Of a stretch of DNA of 64,000 bases, positions 32,125 to 42,349 are shown in pieces. Made by a program: the position numbers and the translations under genes. The stretch is from positions 29,331 through 93,330 of the forward strand of contig ML769651.1 of assembly GCA_009733575.1 (NCBI GenBank), given 5' to 3'. Source of the stretch: Gymnopus androsaceus JB14. Its lineage: Eukaryota > Basidiomycota > Agaricomycetes > Agaricales > Omphalotaceae. The stretch's first letter is position 1, and every line of letters begins with the position of its first letter. Below the pieces are notes generated by a model, which was given only the letters and a program-made list of their open reading frames with translations, was not told the origin of the DNA and searched no databases.

Positions 32125-33516
32125 ATGAAGTCTGCTATCCTCAGTACCCTACTGAGTGTTCTGACCGCGTTTGTCGTCGCTCAACCCGATCCTATCAATA
32201 CCAGTGAGATCTCTAGGCTTTGGGGTCTCTTGACCATCTCAGGCTTCTACGATCCTCATTACATTTGTAGACACTATTGTCGTCCGCGATCCTGCCATCT
32301 GGTATAATGCGGCTTTGGAGGTGTGTTTTCCTCGCTTTTATTGTGCGGTGGTATACTCACCTAGATTCTTCCAAGAAATACTTTGTCTTCTCGACAGATA
32401 ACAATATAGGATTTTCACTGCTCCAGCACTTGTCGGGTATCTATTATTCACCTCTCTTTCCCTCCTATGATGTTCAATGCAGATTAGCCTTGGACCAGCG
32501 TAGGCTCAGCTTTACCTGACTGCTCTATCATCGATCTTCCTGGCAATTGTGACCTATGGGCACCCGATGTTAATTTCATCGACGGACTCTATACCATGTA
32601 CTATGCTGTCTCTACCATAGGCAGTCAGAACTCAGCCATCGGTGTCGCCACCAGTCCTTCCATGGAACCTGGTACCTGGACCGATCTTGGAGAGGTTATT
32701 TCCTCAGTTACTGGAGACGTCTACAACGCCAGTGCGTGTGTTTACACTTCCATTTGATGAGCAGCTTAATGATATCAAGTCTACAGTTGATCCCAACATC
32801 ATTGACGACACTGTTGGTTTACAGCTGTCGTTTGGCTCCTACTGGGATGGCATGTTCCAAGTAGGACTCTGGCCCGGTGTTAACGACCTGGCATCGGTAC
32901 GATTTTGACTTCCTTATATTTTCGCTGCTCAGGTTTTTGACACTAGGCTCTCCCCGGAACTCACCTCGCTGGTTACTCCGGGCGCCCTGCGGAGGGCGGT
33001 TTCGTGTATAAACCCGCTAGTCAACCTTACTACTATTTTTTCTTCAGTGATGGCGTGACTCCTATTGCTGGGGTATATCTTCTATTAATCACCTTTCGCA
33101 GTCTTTGGCTAATGCTGCGCCGGTCTTTCTTGTAGCAAGCCAGTCTCCCTCCCGCGGGTACAGAATACAAGGTCCTAGTTGGACGAGGAGCTGACGGACA
33201 AGGTCCCTTCTATGGCGAACTCGGAAACGATATCACCCTAGACCTCACTCCACCTACTGGCACGCTTGTTCTGGGATCACACGATTTCGTTTTCGCACCC
33301 GGTGGTAAGTTTCATATTTTGGCTTCGTCGATTTTCACTGCTAATCGCGTATTGAATGTAAACAGGCCAGAGTATCTTCGCCGATCCTGTGTCTGGTAGA
33401 GATGTTATCGTCTATCACTACGTGAACTTGAACGACGACAACAGTCCCGTTGGACCATCTTTCTTGGGTATAAACTACCTCGACTTCTCGTCTGGGTGGC
33501 CCGTTGTTGTTGATTA
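32125..33516 (+). CDS. Secreted glycoside hydrolase family 43 (arabinanase-like)
   Basis: Plus-strand multi-exon gene for a GH43-type five-bladed propeller enzyme of about 330 residues. A signal peptide opens it (MKSAILSTLLSVLTAFVVAQ). The blade motifs are visible: IVVRDPAIWYN (catalytic base Asp in RDP), KKYFVFSTDNN, CDLWAPDVNFIDGLYTMYYAVS, AIDPNIIDDTVGLQLSFGSYWDG (the Asp that tunes the general acid), EGGFVYKPASQPYYYFFFS (likely general acid Glu), then PGGQSIFADPVSGRDVIVYHY. It ends with TAA at 33514-33516. The order and spacing fit endo-1,5-alpha-L-arabinanases. One base seems missing near 32408-32412 (between NIG and FTAPALVG), and the join just before it is also unclear. Confidence 0.8.
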
Positions 33517-34010
33517 AATGGGAACTGAACGATGTAATTTTGGATACAAGAACGTATGGTGTAATTATTTACCATCTTTTATGAAGTTGTTGAGTGAAGT
33601 TCAAGAAGGAGGTCAAAGCGTCTTTGAGCAATCTCTGAGCGTTAAAACTTTCTTAGACAAAAGGAAATAATAATATAATTCTATAGTGTTTCCAAGTAGA
33701 TATCATACTGGACAACATTTTTTTCCACTAATATAAATTCAAGTGTAGAAGTGCTTGGTTCAAGTGGAACAATGATAGGTAAAAAAAATAGGTTTTTACG
33801 TCTTCTGTTTTTTTTTTGTTTTTGGGAAGCCGTGCTCGTAGGGATACACAATCGGTGGTCAATTACAGTCGATCTACTGGCTGGCTGACTATATTAAATC
33901 TACATATTAGGTACCGTATAGATGATAGTACGGGGGTAATAGGAACGGTATATCGTGGACAACAAAGCGACAGCAGATAGAAGTAAGTAGGGGAAGAACA
34001 CAAAAGATAC
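33517..34010. other. Convergent intergenic region
   Basis: About 490 bases between the 3' ends of the GH43 gene (plus) and SUV3 (minus). It is AT-rich with runs of A and T (GTAAAAAAAATAGG near 33780, TTTTTTTTTG near 33808). No gene seen. Confidence 0.45.
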
Positions 34011-36472
34011 CTATGATCTCAAGCAGTAAATGGTTTCAAGCATGCACTGGGACAAATGCTTCAAAGATGTTTTCTGAAACGCCTCCGCTCTCTTCTTTTT
34101 AACTTCGACTACAGTCATATAATCGATTTTGCGCTTTTGAATAGTCGGAGGGGTGGACTTTTTCGAATTCTTCGTGACACCCTCCAGAGCCCAATGCAAT
34201 GCTCGCTCAACGCGAGGTTTCAGCTCGTCTGTCTTTTCCGGCTCATGAAACGCCACTGGAAGGCGCATTGACAGCCAGGAATAGAGTCCGAGAAGCTTGT
34301 GGAATAGCTCCAGTGAGGATAAAGTATTGGAATCGGATTTGGGTTTGGGTAGCGTAGCCATTTGCTCTTCAACTTCTGAAAGGGTTTTCACAAAGTCTGT
34401 TCCATCGAAGAGAGGTTCCAATGGGACAGAGAGATCTCGAGTGAACGCATCCAGGATTTTGGCTACGACTTCCAGCGCTAATGGTTCTCTCCACGCAATT
34501 GGTGATAGTAAGAAGGTCAAACGATCGTCTAACGATAATGCATGGGACCATTGATCGATAAACTTGGCAGCTTTATTGACGTTTTGAGACGAAAATCGAA
34601 AGTGGGGTTTCGTCTTGGCCACATAAACGTGAGCGTCATAGATCGCCTGTATGCTCGGGGATGGAGGAAGTGCTAGTGAAATGGCACGGCTGCTTTCAAA
34701 GCCAGGCCCCAACATAGCTGCGGTAAGAGGTATAAAGGGTTCATCGAGGGCTTTCTGGACGAAAGGCAAGTCTTCTGGAGAGAGGGTGGTTGCGAAGCCA
34801 CCTTTCTCCTGCACCATACCATACCGGCCTGCCCTGCCAGCGATTTGTTTAGTTTGGGAGATAGATAGAGGACGTTGCGCTTCGCCATCGAACTTGCTAA
34901 CGGTTTCAAAGATGACTCGTCGTATTTTCCTGCAGTGAAAAGTCAGAGCAAAATATGACAGTAACTAATAACAACATACAGATTGAGACCCATTCCAATA
35001 GCATCACTCCCAATGATAACATCGTATCCGCTGTTGGGGTCATTGAACAGATCGGCTTGGCCGCTACGAATTTCGGGTGGAAGTTTTCCATACACAACGG
35101 CGCATTTCATACCGGTGGATTTTTCGACGGCTTTCTTCACCCCAAAGATGTTGTTGCGAGAAAAGGTGACAATACAATCACCCTTCTGCACATTTTTGTA
35201 GTCGTTATTGAGACTTTCACCAATGGAAAGCGGCGTCAGACGATTATACCGATGGATGGTAAGCTCGTCGTTCGTATCTGCAAGGAGGGCCTCTACGAGT
35301 GGTACGGCAGTCTCCTCACCACAAAGATGAATTTCCTTGGCATTGAGACCTAGGACTGCAGACGTCCAAGCGAATCCACGTTCGACGTTGGCAATCATCT
35401 GAATCTCGTCTACGACAGCTACGTCGTACATTTTTGTCATGGACAACATCTCCACTGTGGCGCTCTCCAAGGTAGCATCGTCCTCCACGATCTTGTGTTC
35501 CTCCCCGGTAATCATATTACAGACCCGCGCAAATTTGGGATTCCCTTGGCTTCGGACAGCGGGGACAGCAGATATAGGTGCTACATCGAGAGCAGAGTCC
35601 GCAGCGGGAGGCGCGAGCTCTGCTTCATCCTCGACTCCCGCAGGAACGATCTGACCCAAATTCAACCTTTCCCAAATCTCATGGGCGAGCAGGCGTAAAG
35701 GGCCAGCATATACACCCGAATGAGCAGCAGCTAGAGCGCGCAAGGCATGATGAGTCTTTCCACTGTTCGTGGGGCCGACATGCATGATGACTTTCCGGCG
35801 TGCACGACGAGCACAGGTGTAAAGATCTGCAGGATGCTCCATGCGCGCTGCCTGATAGAGCCGATGAGTGGAAGTTAGGGTAGCGGGCGAAATGGCCTTC
35901 TCCACAGTGACCTGGTTGGCGGGATCTACGGCCCAGGCGTACAGTATACCTGTATAAACGATATCCGTGTACGTCTGAGGTAGGTCTTCGGGCGTGTAAC
36001 GAGCAAAACGATCGAGTGTGTATTTGTCGTAAGCATCACTACTGGAAAGTTTCCCGGAAGAAACCTCGGAGACAAAGAGGTTTAGGAGAGGTTTTATCTC
36101 GCCCTTGGGGATACCAAATGATACCAGACGATCATGTAGGACGGGCCGGTCAGACCAGTCTTTGACATTCTCCTCAAAATACTTTATGATTCCAGCGGGA
36201 TTGTCCAAAGAAAGTTGTAGTTGAGGGCGTGTCATAACCTCTCGTTTCTTTTTTAACCAGCCTGACGACTGTTTGGCGAAAGAAGAGTTGTTTCGCCATT
36301 CCTGTTCCTTCTTCTGTGATACTCGTTCCAGATGTTTCTTCGCCGCTTTAGCCGACCTAAACCTTCGGGATGTATAATGATACAGAGAGCCTGAGAGCAG
36401 CGATTGCTCCGAGCGATTAAAGAAGAGAGAAAGCTGAAATCGAGAGCCTAAGGCATTTAGCCCAATTGACAT
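34011..36472 (-). CDS. SUV3: Mitochondrial ATP-dependent RNA helicase SUV3
   Basis: Two exons, 34980-36472 and 34011-34929, joined in phase, give 803 residues with no damage. The N-terminus is basic and rich in Ser/Arg, as expected for a mitochondrial presequence. Helicase motifs: I MHVGPTNSGKTHHAL, Ia YAGPLRLLAHEI, TGEEHK, II AVVDEIQMI (the DEIQ variant of SUV3), III HLCGEE, IV CIVTFSRNNIF, V IIGSDAIGMGLNL and VI QTKQIAGRAGRYG. The C-terminal SUV3_C region follows, with PLFDGTDF and LYSWLSMRLPVAFHE. SUV3 unwinds RNA for turnover in the mitochondrial matrix, in yeast as part of the degradosome. The start lies 62 bp from the divergent mS33 start. Confidence 0.93.
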
Positions 36473-36534
36473 GAGAGGAAGAAGAAAGTTTTTAGCCGCC
36501 CAGTTGCCTTATTTGATCTCTTTCACCTTCCTCC
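36473..36534. promoter_or_regulatory. Shared divergent promoter between SUV3 and mS33
   Basis: Only 62 bases separate the start codons of SUV3 (minus) and the mS33 ribosomal protein (plus). Both products act in mitochondrial gene expression. So short a gap means that the two genes must share most of their promoter and overlap in 5' untranslated sequence or upstream activation sites. No TATA box is evident. Confidence 0.6.
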
Positions 36535-36903
36535 ATGTCCGCCGTGTCACCCTCACGTCTGGCACAACTAACCAGACTACGATGTAATATCTTCCAAACC
36601 GTTTACAATCCAACCGGAATCCGAACTGGTGCCAAATATCTGCGCGCTCGCTTACGCGGACCAGCCATGATGTCCTACTATCCTCCGACATTAAATATTG
36701 CGCGGGTAGCTAGAATGTACCCAGAGCTGGAGCTTGAGGACGAGGATGAAGAGCAGCGGTTACAGGACATTGAGGATAAGAAGAGACGCGGAAAGGGCGC
36801 GCCGAAAAAGGCCAGAACAAAAGGTGCTTGTTATAATCTTTTCAACGGACAAACATCTGACAGTTTTACAGAGGAAGGAAGGAGGTCTCAAAGACGAAAA
36901 TAA
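36535..36903 (+). CDS. Mitochondrial small ribosomal subunit protein mS33 (MRPS33/Rsm27-like)
   Basis: Two exons, 36535-36823 and 36872-36903, give 106 residues. The protein is basic and begins SPSRLAQLTRLRCNIFQTVYNP, then TGAKYLRARLRGPAM, YYPPTLNIARVARMYPELEL, an acidic stretch and a Lys/Arg-rich tail (KKRRGKGAPKKARTK). This matches fungal mS33. It is a structural protein of the mitoribosome small subunit. Both introns and stop are clean. It is divergently paired with SUV3. Confidence 0.85.
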   Translation: MSAVSPSRLAQLTRLRCNIFQTVYNPTGIRTGAKYLRARLRGPAMMSYYPPTLNIARVARMYPELELEDEDEEQRLQDIEDKKRRGKGAPKKARTKGACYNLFNGQTSDSFTEEGRRSQRRK

Positions 36904-37144
36904 TCACCTTTTGGGTGTCGAAGAGCATAGTTTTATTGGGCTGCGTTGTATCCTACATGATTTTTCTGGCGAAAAGCTTTTTCTACGCAAGCTTTACTCT
37001 CTGTTCGTCAGTCAGATTTTATGTTAGCATACAGCTTCTACGCAAATACTATGCACGAAGCCGCTCCAGCTCGGTTGCACGGGCGCTTCTTTTGGCATTG
37101 AAGAGCAGGACTGATGTCATTTCAGGTTTTCTTTTATTCTCTCC

Positions 37145-38644
37145 ATGCTCATTCGCATTTCCACACTCTGCGCCATTAGAAACCTAAAGTCCTTCCCCTT
37201 ATGGTCGCCTACGACCAATAACTTTTCCTACGGCTCACATCTTGCGCACAGTGTCCAGTGTTAGTATTGACAATTCAAAAGTAGAACACTCGCAATTCCT
37301 TGCGACCGCTTCCTCCCAGTCGAACTGGAAAGATTCAACACCTGGCAATGGTACTACAGACGCTGAGGAAGATGAGCTTACTGGTATAGAGAAAGGAGTT
37401 GGTCAGTCCGTTCAGATCATTACAAGCCAAGTCTAACGCTTTACCTGATACAGGAAAGCTTCTGCCTACAACCTCGCATCTTTTCAAATTAATCCTTCCT
37501 TTGGGACGCAAAGGAGATAACGGCACCCCAGTTCCTATCGTGTTTCTTTTACATCCCTCCCAGCCATTATCACACGTCGGTCGACTGGTCCTCGCCTCCG
37601 TACCTCGCAAAACCGAACAAGGACTATCAATATCCTTCAGAAGTAGCCCTTCGACATCATCTCAATACTCCCAGTTCGAATGGTCTGATTCGACAGACAT
37701 CGGTCACTTTATTCGCGACGCTGCACGTGCCGCGAGATTTAGTATACACATCACACCCGAATTGATCAACGACGACTCGGAGACGCGCTCTGCGGATGAA
37801 CAAGTCATTTCAGTACGCGTCCCAACCTTTGCTGATCGTACTAGATACCTTCGGCGTAGGCTGGACTTCATAAACCACAAATTAACCTCGATGGAGGGAT
37901 TGAAGCGCGAATGTGACCGGGAGGCTAGAAGAGGAGCTAGGCGGATGGCTCTGGGTGGATTTGGGATGCTGGTAGTGTATTGGGCAGCCTGTGGCGCGAC
38001 TTACGTTCTGGTTCAGTGGTTTCATTTTGGGAGTGTCGTGTGCGGCAAGCTGACATTATGTCCTGATAATCTAGGGATTATGGATGGTCAGTGATCTCGT
38101 TTTGAAAGCTTCGCGTGCACTTACGAGCGTGATAAAATTGCAGGGATGTCATGGAACCTATCACCTATTTATCAGGTTAGTTTATCGAAGGAGGATTGTA
38201 CATGTCATATACTTACCATACGTTCATAGGGCTTTCCACCGTGATTTGCGGCTATCTTTGGTCCGTGAAATTTTTTTCTTTGGTTCGCGATCTCTCATCC
38301 TCCCTGATAGGTTCCTATACCAAGGCAGAGAAGTGTCTTATTCCACAGTTCTTGATCGTTCCGTCTCCGCACGTCGTGAAGCATTATACAAGCAGCGTGG
38401 GTTGGACATGGACAAGTGGCAAGAGCTCGTCTCTGAGAGGAAATTTCTGATGAAGGAAATTGGCCAGATCAGGGAAGATTACGAGCAGCCACAGAGCGAG
38501 GAGGATAAAGCAAAGAAGGACGTAGATGAAGCCGAAGATGAAGATGAAGATGATGACGATAAGCCGAAAGAACGCAAAAGTCCGCTTCATGAGCCAGAGG
38601 AGGAGAAGGAGGGGAAAACGGAGAAGAAGGACAACAAGAAGTGA
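37145..38644 (+). CDS. MCU: Mitochondrial calcium uniporter pore protein (MCU family)
   Basis: Plus-strand multi-exon gene for a fungal MCU homolog. The first exon (ATG 37145) reads MLIRISTLCAIRNLKSFPLW, a plausible mitochondrial targeting sequence; its join to the next exon is not resolved. Then KLLPTTSHLFKLILPL, a Ser-rich N-domain, and a coiled coil RRRLDFINHKLTSMEGLKREC. The first membrane segment is ALGGFGMLVVYWAACGATYVLVQWFHFG, the pore motif is DVMEPITYLS, and the second segment is LSTVICGYLWFLYQGREVSY. A Glu/Lys-rich tail follows. In the family the WDxxEP motif lines the selectivity filter; here the W codon falls at a splice junction near 38145 that I could not resolve. The protein sits in the inner mitochondrial membrane. 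Confidence 0.82.
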
Positions 38645-38948
38645 TTACTTGCACTTGCAATGCCTTACGATACATCCGTAGTAGTACGAATAGTCGTAAT
38701 TTCGGCTAGTTTGAAGCTCTACCTCCTTGCTATCAATAGGCACAGTCTTCGCCGAAAAGTAACTTATTGCGGCCTGACACGATTGCTTAGGCTGGTTACA
38801 TTCTTGACTTCCAGAGGGCAATATAACGTTGCAAGTTGATGACCAGATTTTTTTTTCCAAAAAAAAAGAACAGTAATGATTCGTAGTACGCGCACTCCTA
38901 TGGTAGTTACTATAATTATATAAAATTCTGTCACTGGAGACTGAAGGC
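38645..38948. other. Convergent intergenic region
   Basis: About 300 bases between the 3' ends of MCU (plus) and the secreted nuclease-like gene (minus). It holds a run TTTTTTTTCCAAAAAAAAAG near 38850, which could form a hairpin. No gene seen. Confidence 0.45.
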
Positions 38949-39854
38949 TTATGTCTGGGGTTTCGGAGCTGGTTTCGGAGCTGGTACTGGCGGTGGACTG
39001 GGATGTGATATACTCACGTCCTTTGATTTCGACCACAGGACCATCTCCATTTTCCACCTTGACGCTCTTTGACTTCAGTTCCTTGTCCAAAGCCATAATA
39101 GCCGCATGGTGCTCTGGAGTCCCAAGTGCGATCACCCAGATGGTGGAATGAGTGGTTAGATACTTTGCATGGATTTTACCTGTGATTTTGGCCAAATCAT
39201 CGTTTACACCTTTATTATAACGAACCCGTCTTGGTTCCCCTTACTCTCACATTTAAGCTCGACCATGGTAGTGAAAGAAGGCTTTTTGATGAGGAGATCG
39301 TCTCTTCGCAAAGTTCCCTCATAAACATGGTCTTCGCGAGAAATGGTGGCACCCTCAAAATCCTTTTGCTTTTGAAAAAAGAGGGCAAGCTCAACCTGAG
39401 CCCAGCCTTCCCACCCGCCTTGAGGAACCATATCAGCGAAATTGTTTGCAGACCTAACCACCTCGCCCAGCAAAGTAAGTATACTCTCACCTTCAGTGCA
39501 TATGCTTCCTCTATGGCATTTCCCTTTTCCTTCATCCATGCCTCAATATGTGAAACAACGTCCCACATCGCAAGCTAATCCGGTTAATACACAGAGTTCT
39601 AAATTTTGAAATCAGTAAATGCACTCACTGTTGTGGCACCACCGCTTGACTTGGGTGCAGTTTCGAGTTTGGAACCCTCAGGAGCATTCAGCCCTCCAGG
39701 TGCAGTTTGACCCTCCGGCCTTCGACTCTCCAAGTGCAGCCTTTGACCCTCCAGCTTTCGACCCTTTAGGTGCAGCGTTCGGCTTTGCAGGTAGAGAGGC
39801 GGCTCGACTGACGACAAAAAGCCCAAGTAGAAGTACGGCGACATTGAATCGCAT
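38949..39854 (-). CDS. Secreted protein with repeat linker and PD-(D/E)XK-like core
   Basis: Minus-strand gene of about 230 residues. It starts with a signal peptide (MRFNVAVLLLGLFVVSRAAS). A low-complexity linker follows, built on SKAGGSKA / NAP-EG type units. After an intron come TLFHIEAWMKEKGNAIEEAY and GGWEGWAQVELALFF. Then RRDDLLI-(about ten residues)-MVELKCES, the D...ExK spacing of PD-(D/E)XK nucleases, and a helix plus strand (ITGKIHAKYL, TIWVIALGTPEHHAAI). It ends KPAPKPQT after a GTGAGT intron, at TAA 38949-38951. A one-base slip lies in the linker near 39701-39710. Similar secreted proteins are known to me only as hypothetical. The nuclease reading rests on one motif and is an inference. 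Confidence 0.55.
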
Positions 39855-40149
39855 GTTGAATGTTATCAGCAGACAAGTAGGAGTATGGGCAGATTATAGT
39901 AACGAAAGCGTTCGATGGAGGTGAATCCCCTACAATTGAGCCTGCAATTGGAGGTTGGAGTTCCCGGTCAACGGTTGAGAAATCATGAATGGTTTTGGAG
40001 GGCTTATGTAGCTAGGTGGCAGAGAGCAGCCTCTCACATTGATCAGATTGTTTTCCGCTGAAACATCAGCCCCGGTGTAGCAAAACATCTGGACCGCTGA
40101 ATTCTTGAGACCGAACCGCATTGCCCAGTAAAATAGACATAGATCATTC

Positions 40150-40260
40150 GGAAAGAGGTTAGTATCCATTCGAGCGAGATCCAGCCATCCCAAAGTACTT
40201 GGTAACCGGGGCTTTCGAAGATAGATATGGGAGTACACTGGCTCAGCAGAGTTATTCCAG
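40150..40260. repeat. Diverged direct repeat, unit 1 copy 1
   Basis: Shares the phrases CATTCGG...A, AGCCATCCC, GTACTTGGTAACCGG, TTCGAAGAT and GATATGGGA, followed by TTCCAGCATA, with 40715-40890 in the same order. The two copies are heavily diverged and have different spacers. No coding content is evident. Confidence 0.55.
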
Positions 40261-40370
40261 CATACTCATCAGATTGGCAGTGAGAGTCGGTGCGGTTGGA
40301 AGCTCTCAAACTTTGCTCGTTACATTGCCTTCTTCATACGATTTCATATCTTCTCCTACTTGAAACTTCA

Positions 40371-40620
40371 GAAAGCATTCTTGAAGCGATCCGGGGTAGT
40401 TCTATAGTAGTAACGTATTTGGTACGACCATCTACGCCTGTGTACCGGCTAGAGACAGCTAGAGACTGAATTTGACACTGGTCATCTGAACGGGGCGCAA
40501 ATTTAGTCTTCCGGTCTGGTTGAACGAGCTCCAGAGGGAGAAAAGTCGGAAATGAGAACAGGAGAAGATTCGCCGCGGGAACATCTTCTAGTAGCAGCAA
40601 TTTCGGCTAGCACTTGAGCT
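40371..40620. repeat. Dispersed repeat family, copy 1
   Basis: About 245 bases matching 41714-41945: AAGCATTCTTGAA, ATCGATCC-like, CATCTACGCCTGT, TTAGTCTTC, GAGCTCCAGAG and GGTGATTCGCC/GATTCGCC followed by ACATCTT...AGTA. A third, partial copy is at 45245-45370. Identity is high enough to see by eye but copies carry many small indels. The family is noncoding as far as can be seen. Confidence 0.6.
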
Positions 40621-40714
40621 TTGAAGCTTGCAACTTGAACGTCAAATTGGGACCTCCGGGCGCTCTGCAATAAAGGACTAAGCGCTCATCAGAATAGAAA
40701 TACTTGACATCAAC

Positions 40715-40890
40715 ATTCGGGAGAAGCTATCCATTCTAGCGGTAGCCATCCCGAGGTACTTGGTAACCGGAAATTTTGAAGATGGATATGGGACTTCACT
40801 CTGCTTGCACCATGGTGTAGTTTACCGCACCGCTAGATTTTTTGGATCGACCTCGATTGTTCCAGCATATACTCGCTAGCTAATATTAAC
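40715..40890. repeat. Diverged direct repeat, unit 1 copy 2
   Basis: Partner of 40150-40260; carries CATTCGGGAGAAG, TAGCCATCCC, GTACTTGGTAACCGG, GATGGATATGGGA and TTCCAGCATATACTC. The insert between the middle phrases is longer than in copy 1. Confidence 0.5.
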
Positions 40891-41713
40891 AATGAGATTC
40901 GACGCTGCTAAGTAGAAGCTATCCAGATTTTGGTACCCGATTTCTGAGGGTTGAACATAGTGACGGTTAAGCTCAGAATCAGAGTCGAAGCAGGAGATTC
41001 CAGGATCATCCATTCCAGGTAACGGCACAAACCTAAGACCTTGTTCGGCAACCGATAACGCTTTGAGTAGATGAAACGAGTGATAGTGAGGACGATACGA
41101 GAAAGAAGCGATGTTTGTTAACCGATGGCGGACACCCGCTCCTTAATGAAGCGGTATGGTGTGATCTCATGTTATAGATGTATCTGGGCCTTCCCCATTC
41201 AACAGATCAACTGCCCCTTCCTGCTCGATAAAACCCAACGCCTTCTTCTTCTTGCTTCTTCCTTAACTGAGCGCGGATCTGGAGCACCCGATATCCTCCG
41301 GCTCATCGACACGTTCTCATAGGAACCCCCAAAGGAATCGACTGAGATATGTCTCGAGTGTCGCAACGCATTATACGCGGTCCCGTAGGAATTGTCGGGT
41401 TTAGTTTCGTGGCACCAGAAATAACTGATGAACAAATTGCATTTATTAAGGTACCTGCTTAAGAACAGCCTCGGCTAGAGTCTTCTCTAGAGTGAATGGT
41501 CGGAGGCCTTGATGTGGTTTGGTTATTCCCCAGCTGAGAGAGCTGATCCGCGACGATATTAAACTACGACGTGCAGAAGAATCAGGCTTCCAATTTAATC
41601 CATCCTTACATCGTATGGATGAGAACTTATCTTCAGTAAGCCCTACGTTCTTAAGGAAGAGAGAAAGTTGGTGATGATGGTGGTATTTTTTTTTCTTTCT
41701 CCAACTTGAAATA

Positions 41714-41945
41714 GAAAGCGTTCTTGAACAATTCTTGAATCGATCCCGGGCTAATTTAGTAATGTACTTGGTATGTCCATCTACGCCTGTATACTAGCCG
41801 TATTTTGAATTTGATACTGGCAATTTGAACGGGGCACTTAGTCTTCTATTCCGGTTGAGCGAGCTCCAGAGGAGCCTAAGAAAGGAGGTGATTCGCCACG
41901 GGCACATCTTATAGTATACGTAGCACTACGTAGTAGCAGAACTTT
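41714..41945. repeat. Dispersed repeat family, copy 2
   Basis: Second copy of the family at 40371-40620, with AAAGCGTTCTTGAA, CATCTACGCCTGTATACTAGCC, TTAGTCTTC, GAGCTCCAGAGGAG and GGTGATTCGCCACGGGCACATCTTATAGTA. Orientation is the same as copy 1. Confidence 0.6.
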
Positions 41946-42349
41946 GAACTTTGAACTGGAACATACAGGTTTTGCTGATGTATAACTGTGGAGCTCAAAC
42001 TCGGAGATTGAATTCACCTCAAGATTTCTTTTTTTGCTTTGAACCTTCCTTTGTGAGCAATTGGATGTATGTTAAAAGACCTATTATAATGCATAAAAAC
42101 ACAACACATGAATGATACAAGGGACTTCAAAATTCAAGCAATTAATTGGCAATTAATTAAAGTACTGTACTTATACTAGTAGACTCGGAGAGTCCACATT
42201 TACAACTGTACAGTTGCCCTATGAAGTGGTATTATCAGGGTATAATCAAGGTATAATGATTATAGCTGATCTATTGTGGAAGATATCAAAATAAATCCAG
42301 GGAGGTCAGGAGCAAAGCCAGAAGCTGCTACCCAACAGTCTCCATTTTT

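Larger units (their letters stand above)
39855..42349. other. Gene-poor, repeat-containing stretch of 2.5 kb
   Basis: No gene is recognised. The sequence is a patchwork of diverged repeats listed separately (40150-40260 with 40715-40870; 40371-40620 with 41714-41945 and 45245-45370). From about 42020 onward CpG becomes very rare, marking the start of the CpG-poor island that contains the 7-TM gene. Short open frames here are shadows of the repeats. Confidence 0.5.
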
